Assembly: GCA_020438135.1 (NCBI GenBank)
Contig: JAGQVF010000098.1
Span: 27,348 to 71,812, forward strand
Reading direction: 5' to 3'
DNA length: 44,465 nucleotides
DNA from: Bacteroidales bacterium
GTDB lineage: Bacteria > Bacteroidota > Bacteroidia > Bacteroidales > JAADJA01
The position numbers were made by a program, and so were the translations under genes. How positions within the stretch are numbered: position 1 is the first letter of the stretch; each line of letters opens with the position of its first letter. Below the pieces are notes generated by a model. That model had not been told where the DNA came from and ran no database searches. It was given only the letters and a program-made list of their open reading frames with translations. This document shows, piece after piece, positions 34,743 through 44,427 of this stretch.

Positions 34743-37700
34743 ATGAAACAACATTACAAATTAGGTAAAAAGTTCCTGATTGTAGCTTTAACCTTACTAT
34801 TTAGTACTCAATTATTTGCGCAGCAGATAACTGTTACCGGTTCAGTTGTGGATGAGAGTGACGGCGCCCCTCTACCGGGTGTAACAATACTTGAAAAAGG
34901 GACAACGAATGGAACAGTTACGGATATCGATGGAAAGTTTTCACTGAAAGCTGAACAGGGTGCAACATTGGTATTTTCGTTTATAGGATACGATTCGCAG
35001 GAAATTCCGGCATCAACAGGACCTATGATGGTCGAATTAAAACTGAAAAGTGAAATGCTCGAGGAGGTTTTGGTGATCGGATACGGAACACAGAAAAAAA
35101 CCGATAAAACCGGAGCCGTGTCGCATGTTACAGCAGAAGAGCTGAATGGCGGTGTACTGACCGATCCGATACAGGCCATGCAGGGTAAGGCTGCCGGTGT
35201 TTCCATCACCAAAAAGGGAGGTGATCCGAATGAAGGATTCAAAGTGAGGATCCGTGGTGCGTCAGGTTTTAACTCAAATACGCAACCGTTGTTTGTTGTT
35301 GATGGAGTGCCCGGTGTCGACCCTACAACTGTAGCTCCTGAAGACATCGAAACCTACAACGTTCTGAAAGATGCTGCTTCCACAGCAATCTACGGTTCGA
35401 GGGGATCAAACGGTGTAATCATCATTACTACCAAAAAAGGAAAATTTGCCCAAAAAGGTGGAAAACCTATCAGCAATGTGCAATTTAACTCTCAGGTAAG
35501 TATCGACCGTGTTGCAAATAAGTATGATGTATTAAATGCAGATGATATCAGGTCATTTGCGCAGCGGTTGGTTGATGAATCCGGTAATCCTGGCTGGACT
35601 ACTGACAGTGTGTTTACTGATGGAGGAGCCAATACTGACTGGCAGGACGAAATTTTCCGTACGGGTATCACCACCACCAATAACCTCAGTTTCTCAGGTG
35701 GTAACAGCCAGAGTAACTATTATGCATCATTAACACACGCCGACTGGCAGGGAGTGATGAAAGGAACCGAGAAAGAAAGAACCATCGGAAGGGTGAATAT
35801 TACACATAAAGCTTTGGATGACAGGCTTACGCTTTCCGGAAATATTTCAGGAACCTTCGAGAATAACGATTACGAAAACTACGATGGTTGGGACAAGGAT
35901 GATATCATTTACCAGGCATTGCAGCGCAATCCAACCGATCCGGTTTATACACCGGGTGGGGGTTATTACCAGTCGAACCGGGTGTTTAATTATGAAAACC
36001 CCATTGCCATTATCAACGAGGTGACAAATATCCGGGATGCCAAACGTTTTCTTGGAAACATGAAAGCCGATCTGGAGATCGTGAAAGGATTGATCGGTAG
36101 TGTGAACGTTGGTTACATTCGCGATGATCATGAGAGTTCCTATTTCAGACCCAGCGGACTCTATGCTTCTGCCGATAACGGTTATGCCAGGAAAGAATAC
36201 AGCAACAATGCACAAAAGCTAATTGAAGGAACGATCAACTATAAAACAACCTTTAATGCGATCCATAACCTTGATGTAATTGGTGGATATAGCTGGCAGG
36301 AATCGGTTTATAACGGATTCTGGGCACAGGCACGTGATGCAAGTTCTACCTATATCGGAGTTAACGATTTACAAACCATGAGCGACATCACCTGGGGGGA
36401 CATTGACTCCTGGAAAGGCCGTTGGTTATTGATCGGCTTTTTTGCCAGGGCACAATATAACTACAACGGAAAGTATTATGCATCGGCATCAATCCGACGC
36501 GACGGTTCTACCAAATTCGGTGAAAATAATCAATGGGGCTGGTTTCCAACGTTTGCTGCAGGATGGACCATCAGTGAAGAAGACTTCATGGATGGTGTCA
36601 GGTGGCTGGATCAGTTGAAACTCAGGGCCAGTTACGGGGTTGCCGGTAACCAGGAAATAGGCGAATACCGGAGTCAGCTTGCATGGCAGCCAGGAAGGGC
36701 CATTGATCCTGAAACAGGTGAATATGTGATTACTTATTCTGCTTCGTGGAATGACAATCCTGATTTGAAATGGGAAACTACTGCCGAAACCAATATCGGT
36801 ATCGATTTTGCATTTTGGAACAGTCGCTTAAGTGGAAGTATTGAGGTGTATCAGAAAAAGACAACTGATCTGTTGGGAGAATATTCAGTACCTGTTCCGC
36901 CAAATTTATCCAGAACGACATTTGCGAATTCCGGTGAGCTTGAAAACAAAGGGATTGAATTGTTTTTGCAATCGTATGTGATCGATAAGCCCAATTTTAA
37001 ATGGAATACCACGGTAACAGCAAGCCATAACAAAACCACAATCCTCGATTTGGGCGAATACTTTAATGAAGAAGATGGTGTAAGAAAAGAAGGATATATT
37101 TCAGGACGTGGTTTGGTAGGTGAAGAATATTATACCACAGGCATCATCGAAGGCGAAGAGATCGGGTCATTTTACTTACCGGTTTTTGTAACCATAAAAG
37201 ACGGGAAATTTATTTATGAATCTAGAACAGGCGGTTTCACTGATAAATTAAGTGAAGCCAGACGTGAAATTGTCGGTACAGCAGCACCGGATGTTGAACT
37301 CGGCTGGTCGAACACATTTACGTTCTATCAAAACTGGACTTTAACATTTTCGTTAAGGGCGATGATTGGCAATGATGTTTACAACGCCACAACTATGTTC
37401 TTCGATTATCCAGGCAATTTACCTAACCTGAACGCATTGCCTGAAGCCATTGATTGGTGGGAAGATAACAGGGAAACCGGCGCTACTCTTGCAGATTTCT
37501 ATGTGGAAGACGGATCATTCCTGAGGATGGATTATGCATCCATCGGATACAATTTTAACATGGAAAACGTTAAATGGGTACAAAAGCTCAGGTTATTCGT
37601 TGCTTCAAACAATTTGTTCATCATCACCGGTTATTCGGGAATCGATCCTGAAACCAGTATTGATGGGCTGGCTTTCGGAATAGATCAGTACAATGTGTAC

Positions 37701-37745
37701 CCGAAAACAAGAACATTTACATTTGGATTAAATGCAACTTTCTAA
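34743..37745 (+). CDS. SusC/RagA family TonB-dependent outer-membrane transporter
   Basis: A 1000-residue outer-membrane protein. Signal peptide is residues 1-27. A carboxypeptidase-regulatory-like domain (about 28-105: VTGSVVDESDGAPLPGVTI) leads to EEVLVIGYGTQKK (107-119) and the plug domain. The plug contains the SusC signature QPLFVVDGVPG (181-191) and DIETYNVLKDAASTAIYGSR (201-220). The rest is a 22-strand beta-barrel ending in an aromatic residue (GLNATF). With SusD it imports oligosaccharides using TonB energy. The next gene, susD, starts 10 bases after the stop. The downstream SusE-like and GH13 genes point to alpha-glucans as substrate. No anti-sigma-interacting N-terminal STN domain is present, so ECF control through this protein is unlikely. 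Confidence 0.95.
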   Translation: MKQHYKLGKKFLIVALTLLFSTQLFAQQITVTGSVVDESDGAPLPGVTILEKGTTNGTVTDIDGKFSLKAEQGATLVFSFIGYDSQEIPASTGPMMVELKLKSEMLEEVLVIGYGTQKKTDKTGAVSHVTAEELNGGVLTDPIQAMQGKAAGVSITKKGGDPNEGFKVRIRGASGFNSNTQPLFVVDGVPGVDPTTVAPEDIETYNVLKDAASTAIYGSRGSNGVIIITTKKGKFAQKGGKPISNVQFNSQVSIDRVANKYDVLNADDIRSFAQRLVDESGNPGWTTDSVFTDGGANTDWQDEIFRTGITTTNNLSFSGGNSQSNYYASLTHADWQGVMKGTEKERTIGRVNITHKALDDRLTLSGNISGTFENNDYENYDGWDKDDIIYQALQRNPTDPVYTPGGGYYQSNRVFNYENPIAIINEVTNIRDAKRFLGNMKADLEIVKGLIGSVNVGYIRDDHESSYFRPSGLYASADNGYARKEYSNNAQKLIEGTINYKTTFNAIHNLDVIGGYSWQESVYNGFWAQARDASSTYIGVNDLQTMSDITWGDIDSWKGRWLLIGFFARAQYNYNGKYYASASIRRDGSTKFGENNQWGWFPTFAAGWTISEEDFMDGVRWLDQLKLRASYGVAGNQEIGEYRSQLAWQPGRAIDPETGEYVITYSASWNDNPDLKWETTAETNIGIDFAFWNSRLSGSIEVYQKKTTDLLGEYSVPVPPNLSRTTFANSGELENKGIELFLQSYVIDKPNFKWNTTVTASHNKTTILDLGEYFNEEDGVRKEGYISGRGLVGEEYYTTGIIEGEEIGSFYLPVFVTIKDGKFIYESRTGGFTDKLSEARREIVGTAAPDVELGWSNTFTFYQNWTLTFSLRAMIGNDVYNATTMFFDYPGNLPNLNALPEAIDWWEDNRETGATLADFYVEDGSFLRMDYASIGYNFNMENVKWVQKLRLFVASNNLFIITGYSGIDPETSIDGLAFGIDQYNVYPKTRTFTFGLNATF

Positions 37746-37755
37746 AAAATTTGAC

Positions 37756-39276
37756 ATGAAAAAGATAATTATAATCACAATATTATTTGGTGTTTTTGGA
37801 TTGGGATGCACCAAACTGGATGAGGAAATTTACGATAAAATACCTGGTGATTTATACCCTGAAGATGCACAGCAAGTGGCATTACTGGGTGTGGATGCCT
37901 ATAAGCAGCTTCAACCGCTGGCCGATGATGAAGGATGGTGGTTTCTTGCACAGGAAATATCATCGGATGAATTTTGCGGACCTACCCGTGACGCCGATTG
38001 GTTTGATGGTGGAAAATGGCTAAACGTGCATCGCCATGATTGGTCGAACGACGATGAAAGTGTAAACAGAATGTGGGACAAGTTTTTCTCGGGTGTTACC
38101 ACGAGTAACCAGATCATCGACTTGTTGAACAAATTGGAACAAAACGAAAGTATTCTTAATAAAAAAGCTGAAATTGCAGTCATGAGGTCGTTTTATTATT
38201 ATCTCATACTGGATAATTATGGAGCTGCACCTTATCTCACTTCTGCAGAGAATGCACCTGCGCAACCCTATAAAATCAGCAGAGAAGCTCTCTACGACAG
38301 CATCGTTAGCACAGTTGAAAGAAGTTTGCCAAGGCTGCAGGTGGCTGATAAAAAATACCTGGCTACACGTTATATGGCTTTTGCACTTTTATCGAAGCTC
38401 TATCTGAATAGTAATATTTATAAATATGGTGGCGGAAGCAATTGGGGAGACGAAGCACTTGTTAAGGCAAACGCATATTGCGATAGTGTATTGGCCGGCC
38501 CCTACAGCCTGTCTGCTACTGTTTCAGCACCCTTTATAACTGAAAATCAGAACTCTTCAGAGATCATATTTTCAATTCCTTACGATGAAGATAATTTCCA
38601 GGGTTTCCGTTTACATATGCGAACCCTGCATTATCAGATGAACCTGAAATATGATATGCCTGTTGGTCCGTGGAATGGATTATGCGTTACACCAAATTTC
38701 TTTGATACATACGAAGAAAGTGATCTGCGACGCGAAGCGTATCATATTTTCGGACCCCAGTTTGCCAGCGACGGTTCTCAGATCATTGACGGATTAACTG
38801 AAGAGCCCTTAAATATTGATCCGCATCTGCCGGCACTTTATATGACTGCCGAAAACTTTACACAGGTGCAGATCAGGGCAACCGGTGCAAGGGTTGGGAA
38901 ATATGAGATCAAGATGGGAGCCAAGGAAAACCTGAGCAACGACTTCCCGTTGTTCCGGATTACTGACTTTTACCTGATGAAAGCTGAAATTGAGATCAGG
39001 TTGAATGGCGCCGGAAGCGGAGATCAGTGGATCAATCCCATCAGGGAGCGGGCAGGTGTTTCCACCTGGACGGGAGCCACGTTGGATGATTTGCTGTCCG
39101 AACGTGGTCGCGAATTGTATTGCGAAGGACATCGTCGTCAGGATTTGATCAGGTATGGAAAATTTACAGAGCCCTGGTGGGAAAAAACCGTTACCGGCGA
39201 TCCTTCGGTTACCCTTTTCCCAATACCGAAATGGGCTACAGATGCCAATCCTAATTTGCTACTTGACCCACAATAA
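37756..39276 (+). CDS. SusD/RagB family outer-membrane lipoprotein
   Basis: A 506-residue surface lipoprotein. The start at 37756 (MKKIIII) gives a signal peptide with lipobox GLGC and Cys18 as the lipid site; an in-frame ATG at 37732 would overlap susC. The mature protein has the SusD TPR-like helical core (MRSFYYYLILDNYGAAPYL, ATRYMAFALLSKLYLNSNIY) and the C-terminal region PIRERAGVSTWTGATLDDLL followed by ERGRELYCEGHRRQDLIRYG, a family hallmark. SusD caps SusC and delivers glycans to it. Aromatic residues that could stack on glucan are plentiful, but the binding site cannot be fixed by eye. Gap to susC is 10 bases, so co-transcription is expected. Confidence 0.95.
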   Translation: MKKIIIITILFGVFGLGCTKLDEEIYDKIPGDLYPEDAQQVALLGVDAYKQLQPLADDEGWWFLAQEISSDEFCGPTRDADWFDGGKWLNVHRHDWSNDDESVNRMWDKFFSGVTTSNQIIDLLNKLEQNESILNKKAEIAVMRSFYYYLILDNYGAAPYLTSAENAPAQPYKISREALYDSIVSTVERSLPRLQVADKKYLATRYMAFALLSKLYLNSNIYKYGGGSNWGDEALVKANAYCDSVLAGPYSLSATVSAPFITENQNSSEIIFSIPYDEDNFQGFRLHMRTLHYQMNLKYDMPVGPWNGLCVTPNFFDTYEESDLRREAYHIFGPQFASDGSQIIDGLTEEPLNIDPHLPALYMTAENFTQVQIRATGARVGKYEIKMGAKENLSNDFPLFRITDFYLMKAEIEIRLNGAGSGDQWINPIRERAGVSTWTGATLDDLLSERGRELYCEGHRRQDLIRYGKFTEPWWEKTVTGDPSVTLFPIPKWATDANPNLLLDPQ

Positions 39277-39287
39277 AGTTTGAATCA

Positions 39288-39316
39288 TTTGGAATTTATA
39301 AAAAATATTAATTTTG
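39288..39316 (+). promoter_or_regulatory. Promoter of the SusE/F-like gene (-33 and -7 boxes)
   Basis: TTTG at 39288-39291 and TAATTTTGC at 39309-39317 are separated by 17 bases, close to the Bacteroidota -33/-7 spacing. This is the most complete promoter in the window. It implies a transcript of the SusE-like gene separate from susCD, with a leader of about 100 bases. Confidence 0.6.
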
Positions 39317-39423
39317 CGATTTACACGCAACGTTTTCTAAAACAGCTGCATCTATACGAGGTTTATCTCAAAAGACCAGATGAGTTTTTAAATAAATAAT
39401 AGTATTCATTAAAATGTATTAAA

Positions 39424-40950
39424 ATGAAAAGAAAATTTTTTAGGACAGCAATTAAGTTAACATGGCTTGCAATGCTTGCAATGGTAGTTGTTGTATCATC
39501 CTGTAAAAAAGATGACGACGACGATAAAAATGATCCCAATACACCCATCGTATTGGATGGTTACTACGTGAAAGGTGCAGGAACTGCACTGGCTGATTTT
39601 AATGACAAAGGTCTGATGCAGGAAACTCCGAACGAAGTTGATCAAAGTGAAAGAGCTTCCCTGATGGAACTTTACATTGCCGTAAAAGCCGGAACAGATG
39701 GATTTAACATTGTTAAAGTAGCCGGTTCTGAAAGGACTACCTTCGGTCCTGGTGCTGATTTTGCTGAAGTACCACAAGGTACTACGGATGAACCTAAAGT
39801 TGCTTTCTGGCGTGGTTCTTACACTGCTGAAGCAAAAGCTCCTTTTACCGTACCTGCTGACGGATTATACCATGTGATTATCGATACCGAACTTGAAAAA
39901 GTTGTGGTTGTTCCTGTTGAATATTGGGGCCTGATCGGTGCTGCAACTCCGGGCGGTTGGAGTAACGATACACAACTTCCATCTGAAGGCTTCGACCTTG
40001 AAACAATAACTTTCAAAGCTACTGGTATTGAAATGACCAAGGCCGACTTTAAATTCCGCTATTCAGGTGGTTGGAAAGTTGAAGTTGATACTACACTCGA
40101 CCTTGGAAATGGCGTTGTTGGTGTTAAGGCCAATACAAATTATGGTGGAGCAGTTGATGCGCTTGTTCCTGGTGGTGCTAACATCGCCAATGATGTTTCG
40201 GGAATTTATACAGTTTCGATGAAATGGACTCTTGGCGGAGGTTATGAAGCCACTATGCAGAAAACCGGTGACCTGGAGGTTACTGATTATTCAAGTACAG
40301 AACTGGGTCTCGTAGGTGACGGTTTAGTTGTGGGTGGTAATCAACATAACTGGGATGAAACCATAATGCTGATGACTCCGACCGTTGAAAATGAAACCAA
40401 TTATACCTGGACCTGGGAAGGTGTTGAAGTTACCACTGCCGGATCGTTCAAGATCAGGGAAGGCCAGAATTGGGAAGGTTATTCTTTTGGATATCCTCAA
40501 GTAACGATGGCCGGACTTGCAGCTGATGATTTTGAAACAAACGGTGATGGAAATTTTGTTCCTACAATGGATGGCGTCTATGATATTGAATTCGTGATTG
40601 ATGCTGTTGCAGAAACATTCACTTTTACTGTTGATCCAGCCGGAGCAGCTGCCCAATTATGGGTACCTGGCGAGTATCAGGGTTGGGCACCTGATAGTGC
40701 ACCTACTCTTACTGATGATAATAATGATGGTGTTTTCACCGGTATGGTTGAATTCCCTGCTTCATCAGCAACTTTCCAGTTCAAATTTACGTCACAACCC
40801 AATTGGGACGGAACCAACTATGGCGCAGGTGCCAATGCTGGTGAACTCTCAACCGATGGTGGTGCAGGTAACCTTGAAGTGCCGGGAGCAGGAACCTACA
40901 TGATTACTGCAGATATCAATAACCTGACATGGGAATATGTACTGCAATAG
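39424..40950 (+). CDS. SusE/SusF-like starch-binding outer-membrane lipoprotein
   Basis: A 508-residue lipoprotein with lipobox VSSC (Cys27) followed by KK and five Asp residues, a surface-export-like signal. The mature part looks like four beta-sandwich modules: about 42-160, 165-285, 288-400 and 405-508. Several modules contain Trp-rich loops of the kind that bind alpha-glucan in SusE/SusF (WGLIGAATPGGWSND, GNQHNWDETIML, PGEYQGWAPDSAPTL). SusE and SusF in Bacteroides hold starch at the surface without cutting it. Gene position after SusD and before a GH13 enzyme matches the Sus order. Whether it corresponds to SusE, SusF or a fusion-like form is undecided. A strong terminator follows. Confidence 0.85.
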   Translation: MKRKFFRTAIKLTWLAMLAMVVVVSSCKKDDDDDKNDPNTPIVLDGYYVKGAGTALADFNDKGLMQETPNEVDQSERASLMELYIAVKAGTDGFNIVKVAGSERTTFGPGADFAEVPQGTTDEPKVAFWRGSYTAEAKAPFTVPADGLYHVIIDTELEKVVVVPVEYWGLIGAATPGGWSNDTQLPSEGFDLETITFKATGIEMTKADFKFRYSGGWKVEVDTTLDLGNGVVGVKANTNYGGAVDALVPGGANIANDVSGIYTVSMKWTLGGGYEATMQKTGDLEVTDYSSTELGLVGDGLVVGGNQHNWDETIMLMTPTVENETNYTWTWEGVEVTTAGSFKIREGQNWEGYSFGYPQVTMAGLAADDFETNGDGNFVPTMDGVYDIEFVIDAVAETFTFTVDPAGAAAQLWVPGEYQGWAPDSAPTLTDDNNDGVFTGMVEFPASSATFQFKFTSQPNWDGTNYGAGANAGELSTDGGAGNLEVPGAGTYMITADINNLTWEYVLQ

Positions 40951-40979
40951 GTAGTATTTTTTACTGAAAAATTTAAAGG

Positions 40980-41006
40980 CTGCCCCAATCCGGGGCAGTC
41001 TTTTTT
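40980..41006 (+). terminator. Rho-independent terminator after the SusE/F-like gene
   Basis: CTGCCCC pairs with GGGGCAG around a 5-base loop, followed by TC and six T residues. It lies 30 bases after the stop codon and separates the SusE-like transcript from the amylase gene. Confidence 0.88.
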
Positions 41007-41045
41007 CGTTTTGTGAACGAGCATTTTTTCCTATTTGGATTTGCT

Positions 41046-41053
41046 TATTTTTG
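41046..41053 (+). promoter_or_regulatory. Putative -7 box of the GH13 amylase gene
   Basis: TATTTTTGC matches TAnnTTTGC and lies 25 bases before the ATG at 41078, directly after the terminator. A T-run at 41024-41029 may act as a poor -33 element. Confidence 0.45.
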
Positions 41054-41077
41054 CACGAAATATTAATATTTTTCAAT

Positions 41078-44000
41078 ATGAAAAACTTTATCTGTTCTTG
41101 TATATTGGTTTTACTGATATCAGGTTTTAATTATAATGCAATCGCTCAGGTGGTACTTACTGATCCGGCACTTCCCATTGCCGATCAACCCGTAACTATA
41201 ACCTTTCAAGCCGGGGGAACCGGACTGGAAGGCTATTCTGGTGATGTTTATGCCCATACCGGTGTAACTGTTGATGGATCTCAATGGCAACACGTAATTG
41301 GAAGTTGGGGAAATAATTCTACTCAGCCTCAGCTTACCAATATTGGGGTTGATACCTACGAATTGCAAATAACACCCTCTATAAGTGATTATTATGGGGT
41401 TTCTGATGATGGCGTAATTTCAGAGATATGTCTTGTCTTCAGAAGTGCCGATGGATCACAACAAACAAGTCCGGATATATTTATCGATGTATATCAGGAA
41501 GGATTAAATGTTAGTATTGTTGCACCTGATACAAAACCTTTCTTTGTTGATCAAAATGAGTTATTCGAAATAGTTGCGCAGTCAACCGGTGCCCAAAGTT
41601 TATCGCTTTACATCGACAATGTATTAATAACTTCAGTTGACGATAATCAAATAAGTTATACCCTTTCAGAGGAATATCCGCAAAACTCAAAACATTTCAT
41701 TAAAGTTGTGGCGGTTTCCGATGATGAAGAAGCAATTGATGAAACATATTTTTATGTCAGAGGTGTAACATATGTGATGGATTTGCCAGATGGAGTCAGG
41801 GACGGAATAAATTATATCAACGACACCACTGTTACCCTCGTTTTGCACGCACCTTACAAAAATTCAGTTTTTGTAATCGGAGACTTCAATTTTTGGAATT
41901 TTGGACCGTACAATAAATTAAAGCGTAATAAGCAAGATGCTTCAGACCCCGAAGTCAGGTATTGGATTACTTTAACAGGATTAATACCTGGAAAAGAATA
42001 CGGATTTCAGTATTTTATTGATGAAAGTTTGGTTGTAGCTGATGCTTACGCAGATAAAATTCTTGATCCCTATAATGATAAGTATATTGATTTTACAACA
42101 TATCCAAATCTGAAATCATACCCCGATGGAAAAACCGATAAAATCGTTTCAGTATTTCAAACTGCACAGCCCGAATATCCATGGCAAGTTTCAAACTTTG
42201 ATGCCCCTGATGAAACGGATCTTGTGATCTATGAGTTGCTAATACGTGATTTTTTAGACGATCACAATTTCAAATCTCTTAAAGAAACTATCCCATATTT
42301 TTTAGATCTGGGAGTAAATGCAATTGAATTAATGCCTGTAAATGAATTTGAGGGAAACCTGAGCTGGGGTTATAATCCATCCTTTTATTTTGCACCTGAC
42401 AAATATTATGGCACTAAACACGATTTTAAGGATTTTATTGACGAATGCCATGCAAATGGTATTGCTGTCATAATGGACATGGTATTAAACCATGCATATG
42501 GCCAAAATGTTTTTGCCCGAATGTACTGGGATAACCTGAATAACAGGCCAGCAGCAAATAATCCCTGGTTTAATCCTGTTTGCCCACATCCTCCCTATTG
42601 CTGGGGAAATGATTTTGATCATGAAAGTGTTTATACTCAAAATTTTATTGACAGAGTTACAGAATATTGGTTAACCGAGTATAAAATTGATGGATTCAGA
42701 TTCGATTATACACAGGGATTTACAAATTCTGGTTCTGGTGGGAATTATGATGCGACTCGTATACAGTTAATCAAAAGAATGTCTGATGAAATATGGACAA
42801 TTAATCCTAAGGCATATGTGATTTTAGAACATTGGACTGCCAATAGTGAGGAAAAGGTACTTGCCGACTATGGATGTATGTTATGGGGGAATATGAATTA
42901 CAATTACAATGAAGCAACGATGGGTTGGAACGATAACTCAAACCTTTCAGGAGTCTCTTACAAATCAAGAAACTTTAATGATCCCCACCTTGTTGCATTT
43001 ATGGAGAGCCATGATGAAGAAAGGTTAATGGCAAAAAACATTAATTATGGTAACTCAAGTGGCGGATATGATATACAAGATACCACAACTGCATTGGAAC
43101 GAATGGAACTTGCCGGTGTTTTTTATTTTACAGTTCCCGGACCAAAAATGATATGGCAATTTGGAGAGCTTGGTTATGATTATCATATCAATTACCCGGG
43201 CGCTATTGGTGGCGAAGACCACAGGCTGGACCAGAAACCCATAAGATGGGACTATTTAAATCAGATAAAAAGAAACAAAGTTTACCATGTATGGGGTCTT
43301 CTGAATGATCTTAAAACCAATTATGATGTATTCAGAACAACTGACTTTGATTTGTCAGTATCAGGCGCAATGAAAAAAATACATCTAAATCACAGTACAA
43401 TGAATGTAACGATATTGGGAAACTTTGGTGTAACGCCCGATATTATTGTTCCGAATTTTCAACACACCGGATATTGGTATGATTATTTTTCAGGCGATTC
43501 TGTTTTTGTTACAAACGTCAATGACGTGATAAATCTTGAGGCTGGCGAATATAAATTATTTACGGATGAAAACCTAAAACCAGCACCTAAGATCATGTTT
43601 GTAAAACCACTTATTTCAAATAGTTCTGTTCAATTAAACGAGGAAATAGATATTGAAGTAAATACTTTTTGGTCAGATACGGTCAAACTATACATTGATG
43701 ATGAACTGATTCAAACTGTTTCAAGTAGTAATCTTTCATACTCTTTCACTGCAAACACCTGGGGAAAGCACTGGATAAAAGTTAAAGCAATCAACGATAT
43801 TGAAACTACTACTGATTCAATTTTCTACGATGTAGCTACCCAGGTCCGATTTGTATATCCTGAAAAACCAATCGATGATTTTGGAGTAGGTCGGTTAATA
43901 TTGGTCGAAATCAATGCTATAAATTTCGATTCTGTCTTCTATTATGTTGATGGCGAATTGATTAGTTCTGGAACCCAATCAGTAGTTAAGGATACTGTAA

Positions 44001-44389
44001 CGGCTAAATACGGGACTCATTTCCTTATTGCAAAGGCAACATATGGCTCCTCTTCAGTTTATGATACAACTTATTATGTTGCGGATTCATTGGTTTCAAA
44101 TATAAACAAAGTAAATTCTGCAAATAGTTTCATAGCTTTCCCAAATCCATCTAACGACAAATTTACCTTCCGGTTCTTTCTTGAAAATAAATCTTCGGTG
44201 AACCTCATGATATTCAATTACAGCGGACAATTAATCAAAAATTTTAACACTTCTAATTTGTCTTTAGGGGAAAATAAAGTTCTCTGGTCAGCCCGTGATG
44301 ATCACGGTCGAAAGGTAAGGAAAGGTATTTATTTTTGCATCCTGGAGGTGAATGGAAAGAGGGAAGTCAGAAAATTGATTTATTTCTGA
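41078..44389 (+). CDS. Secreted GH13 alpha-amylase with T9SS type A sorting domain
   Basis: About 1103 residues from the ATG at 41078, which gives a normal signal peptide; an in-frame ATG at 41051 would precede it. Order: an N-terminal beta module (about 25-142), an Ig-like domain (143-228), a CBM48-like domain (about 231-350), the GH13 barrel (about 380-755), a C-terminal beta domain, two Ig-like repeats (about 836-1005) and a T9SS type A tail (about 1013-1103, FPNPSNDKFTF, GKREVRKLIYF). Catalytic regions are all present: DMVLNH (Asp467-His472), GFRFD with nucleophile Asp543, LEHW with acid/base Glu584, and SHD with Asp646. It should cut alpha-1,4-glucans outside the cell, feeding the SusC/D pair. 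Exact specificity (amylase, pullulanase, debranching) is not readable by eye. Confidence 0.93.
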   Translation: MKNFICSCILVLLISGFNYNAIAQVVLTDPALPIADQPVTITFQAGGTGLEGYSGDVYAHTGVTVDGSQWQHVIGSWGNNSTQPQLTNIGVDTYELQITPSISDYYGVSDDGVISEICLVFRSADGSQQTSPDIFIDVYQEGLNVSIVAPDTKPFFVDQNELFEIVAQSTGAQSLSLYIDNVLITSVDDNQISYTLSEEYPQNSKHFIKVVAVSDDEEAIDETYFYVRGVTYVMDLPDGVRDGINYINDTTVTLVLHAPYKNSVFVIGDFNFWNFGPYNKLKRNKQDASDPEVRYWITLTGLIPGKEYGFQYFIDESLVVADAYADKILDPYNDKYIDFTTYPNLKSYPDGKTDKIVSVFQTAQPEYPWQVSNFDAPDETDLVIYELLIRDFLDDHNFKSLKETIPYFLDLGVNAIELMPVNEFEGNLSWGYNPSFYFAPDKYYGTKHDFKDFIDECHANGIAVIMDMVLNHAYGQNVFARMYWDNLNNRPAANNPWFNPVCPHPPYCWGNDFDHESVYTQNFIDRVTEYWLTEYKIDGFRFDYTQGFTNSGSGGNYDATRIQLIKRMSDEIWTINPKAYVILEHWTANSEEKVLADYGCMLWGNMNYNYNEATMGWNDNSNLSGVSYKSRNFNDPHLVAFMESHDEERLMAKNINYGNSSGGYDIQDTTTALERMELAGVFYFTVPGPKMIWQFGELGYDYHINYPGAIGGEDHRLDQKPIRWDYLNQIKRNKVYHVWGLLNDLKTNYDVFRTTDFDLSVSGAMKKIHLNHSTMNVTILGNFGVTPDIIVPNFQHTGYWYDYFSGDSVFVTNVNDVINLEAGEYKLFTDENLKPAPKIMFVKPLISNSSVQLNEEIDIEVNTFWSDTVKLYIDDELIQTVSSSNLSYSFTANTWGKHWIKVKAINDIETTTDSIFYDVATQVRFVYPEKPIDDFGVGRLILVEINAINFDSVFYYVDGELISSGTQSVVKDTVTAKYGTHFLIAKATYGSSSVYDTTYYVADSLVSNINKVNSANSFIAFPNPSNDKFTFRFFLENKSSVNLMIFNYSGQLIKNFNTSNLSLGENKVLWSARDDHGRKVRKGIYFCILEVNGKREVRKLIYF

Positions 44390-44427
44390 TGTGTTGATTA
44401 GGTTTCTTTTTTAGACAAAGGAAATAA

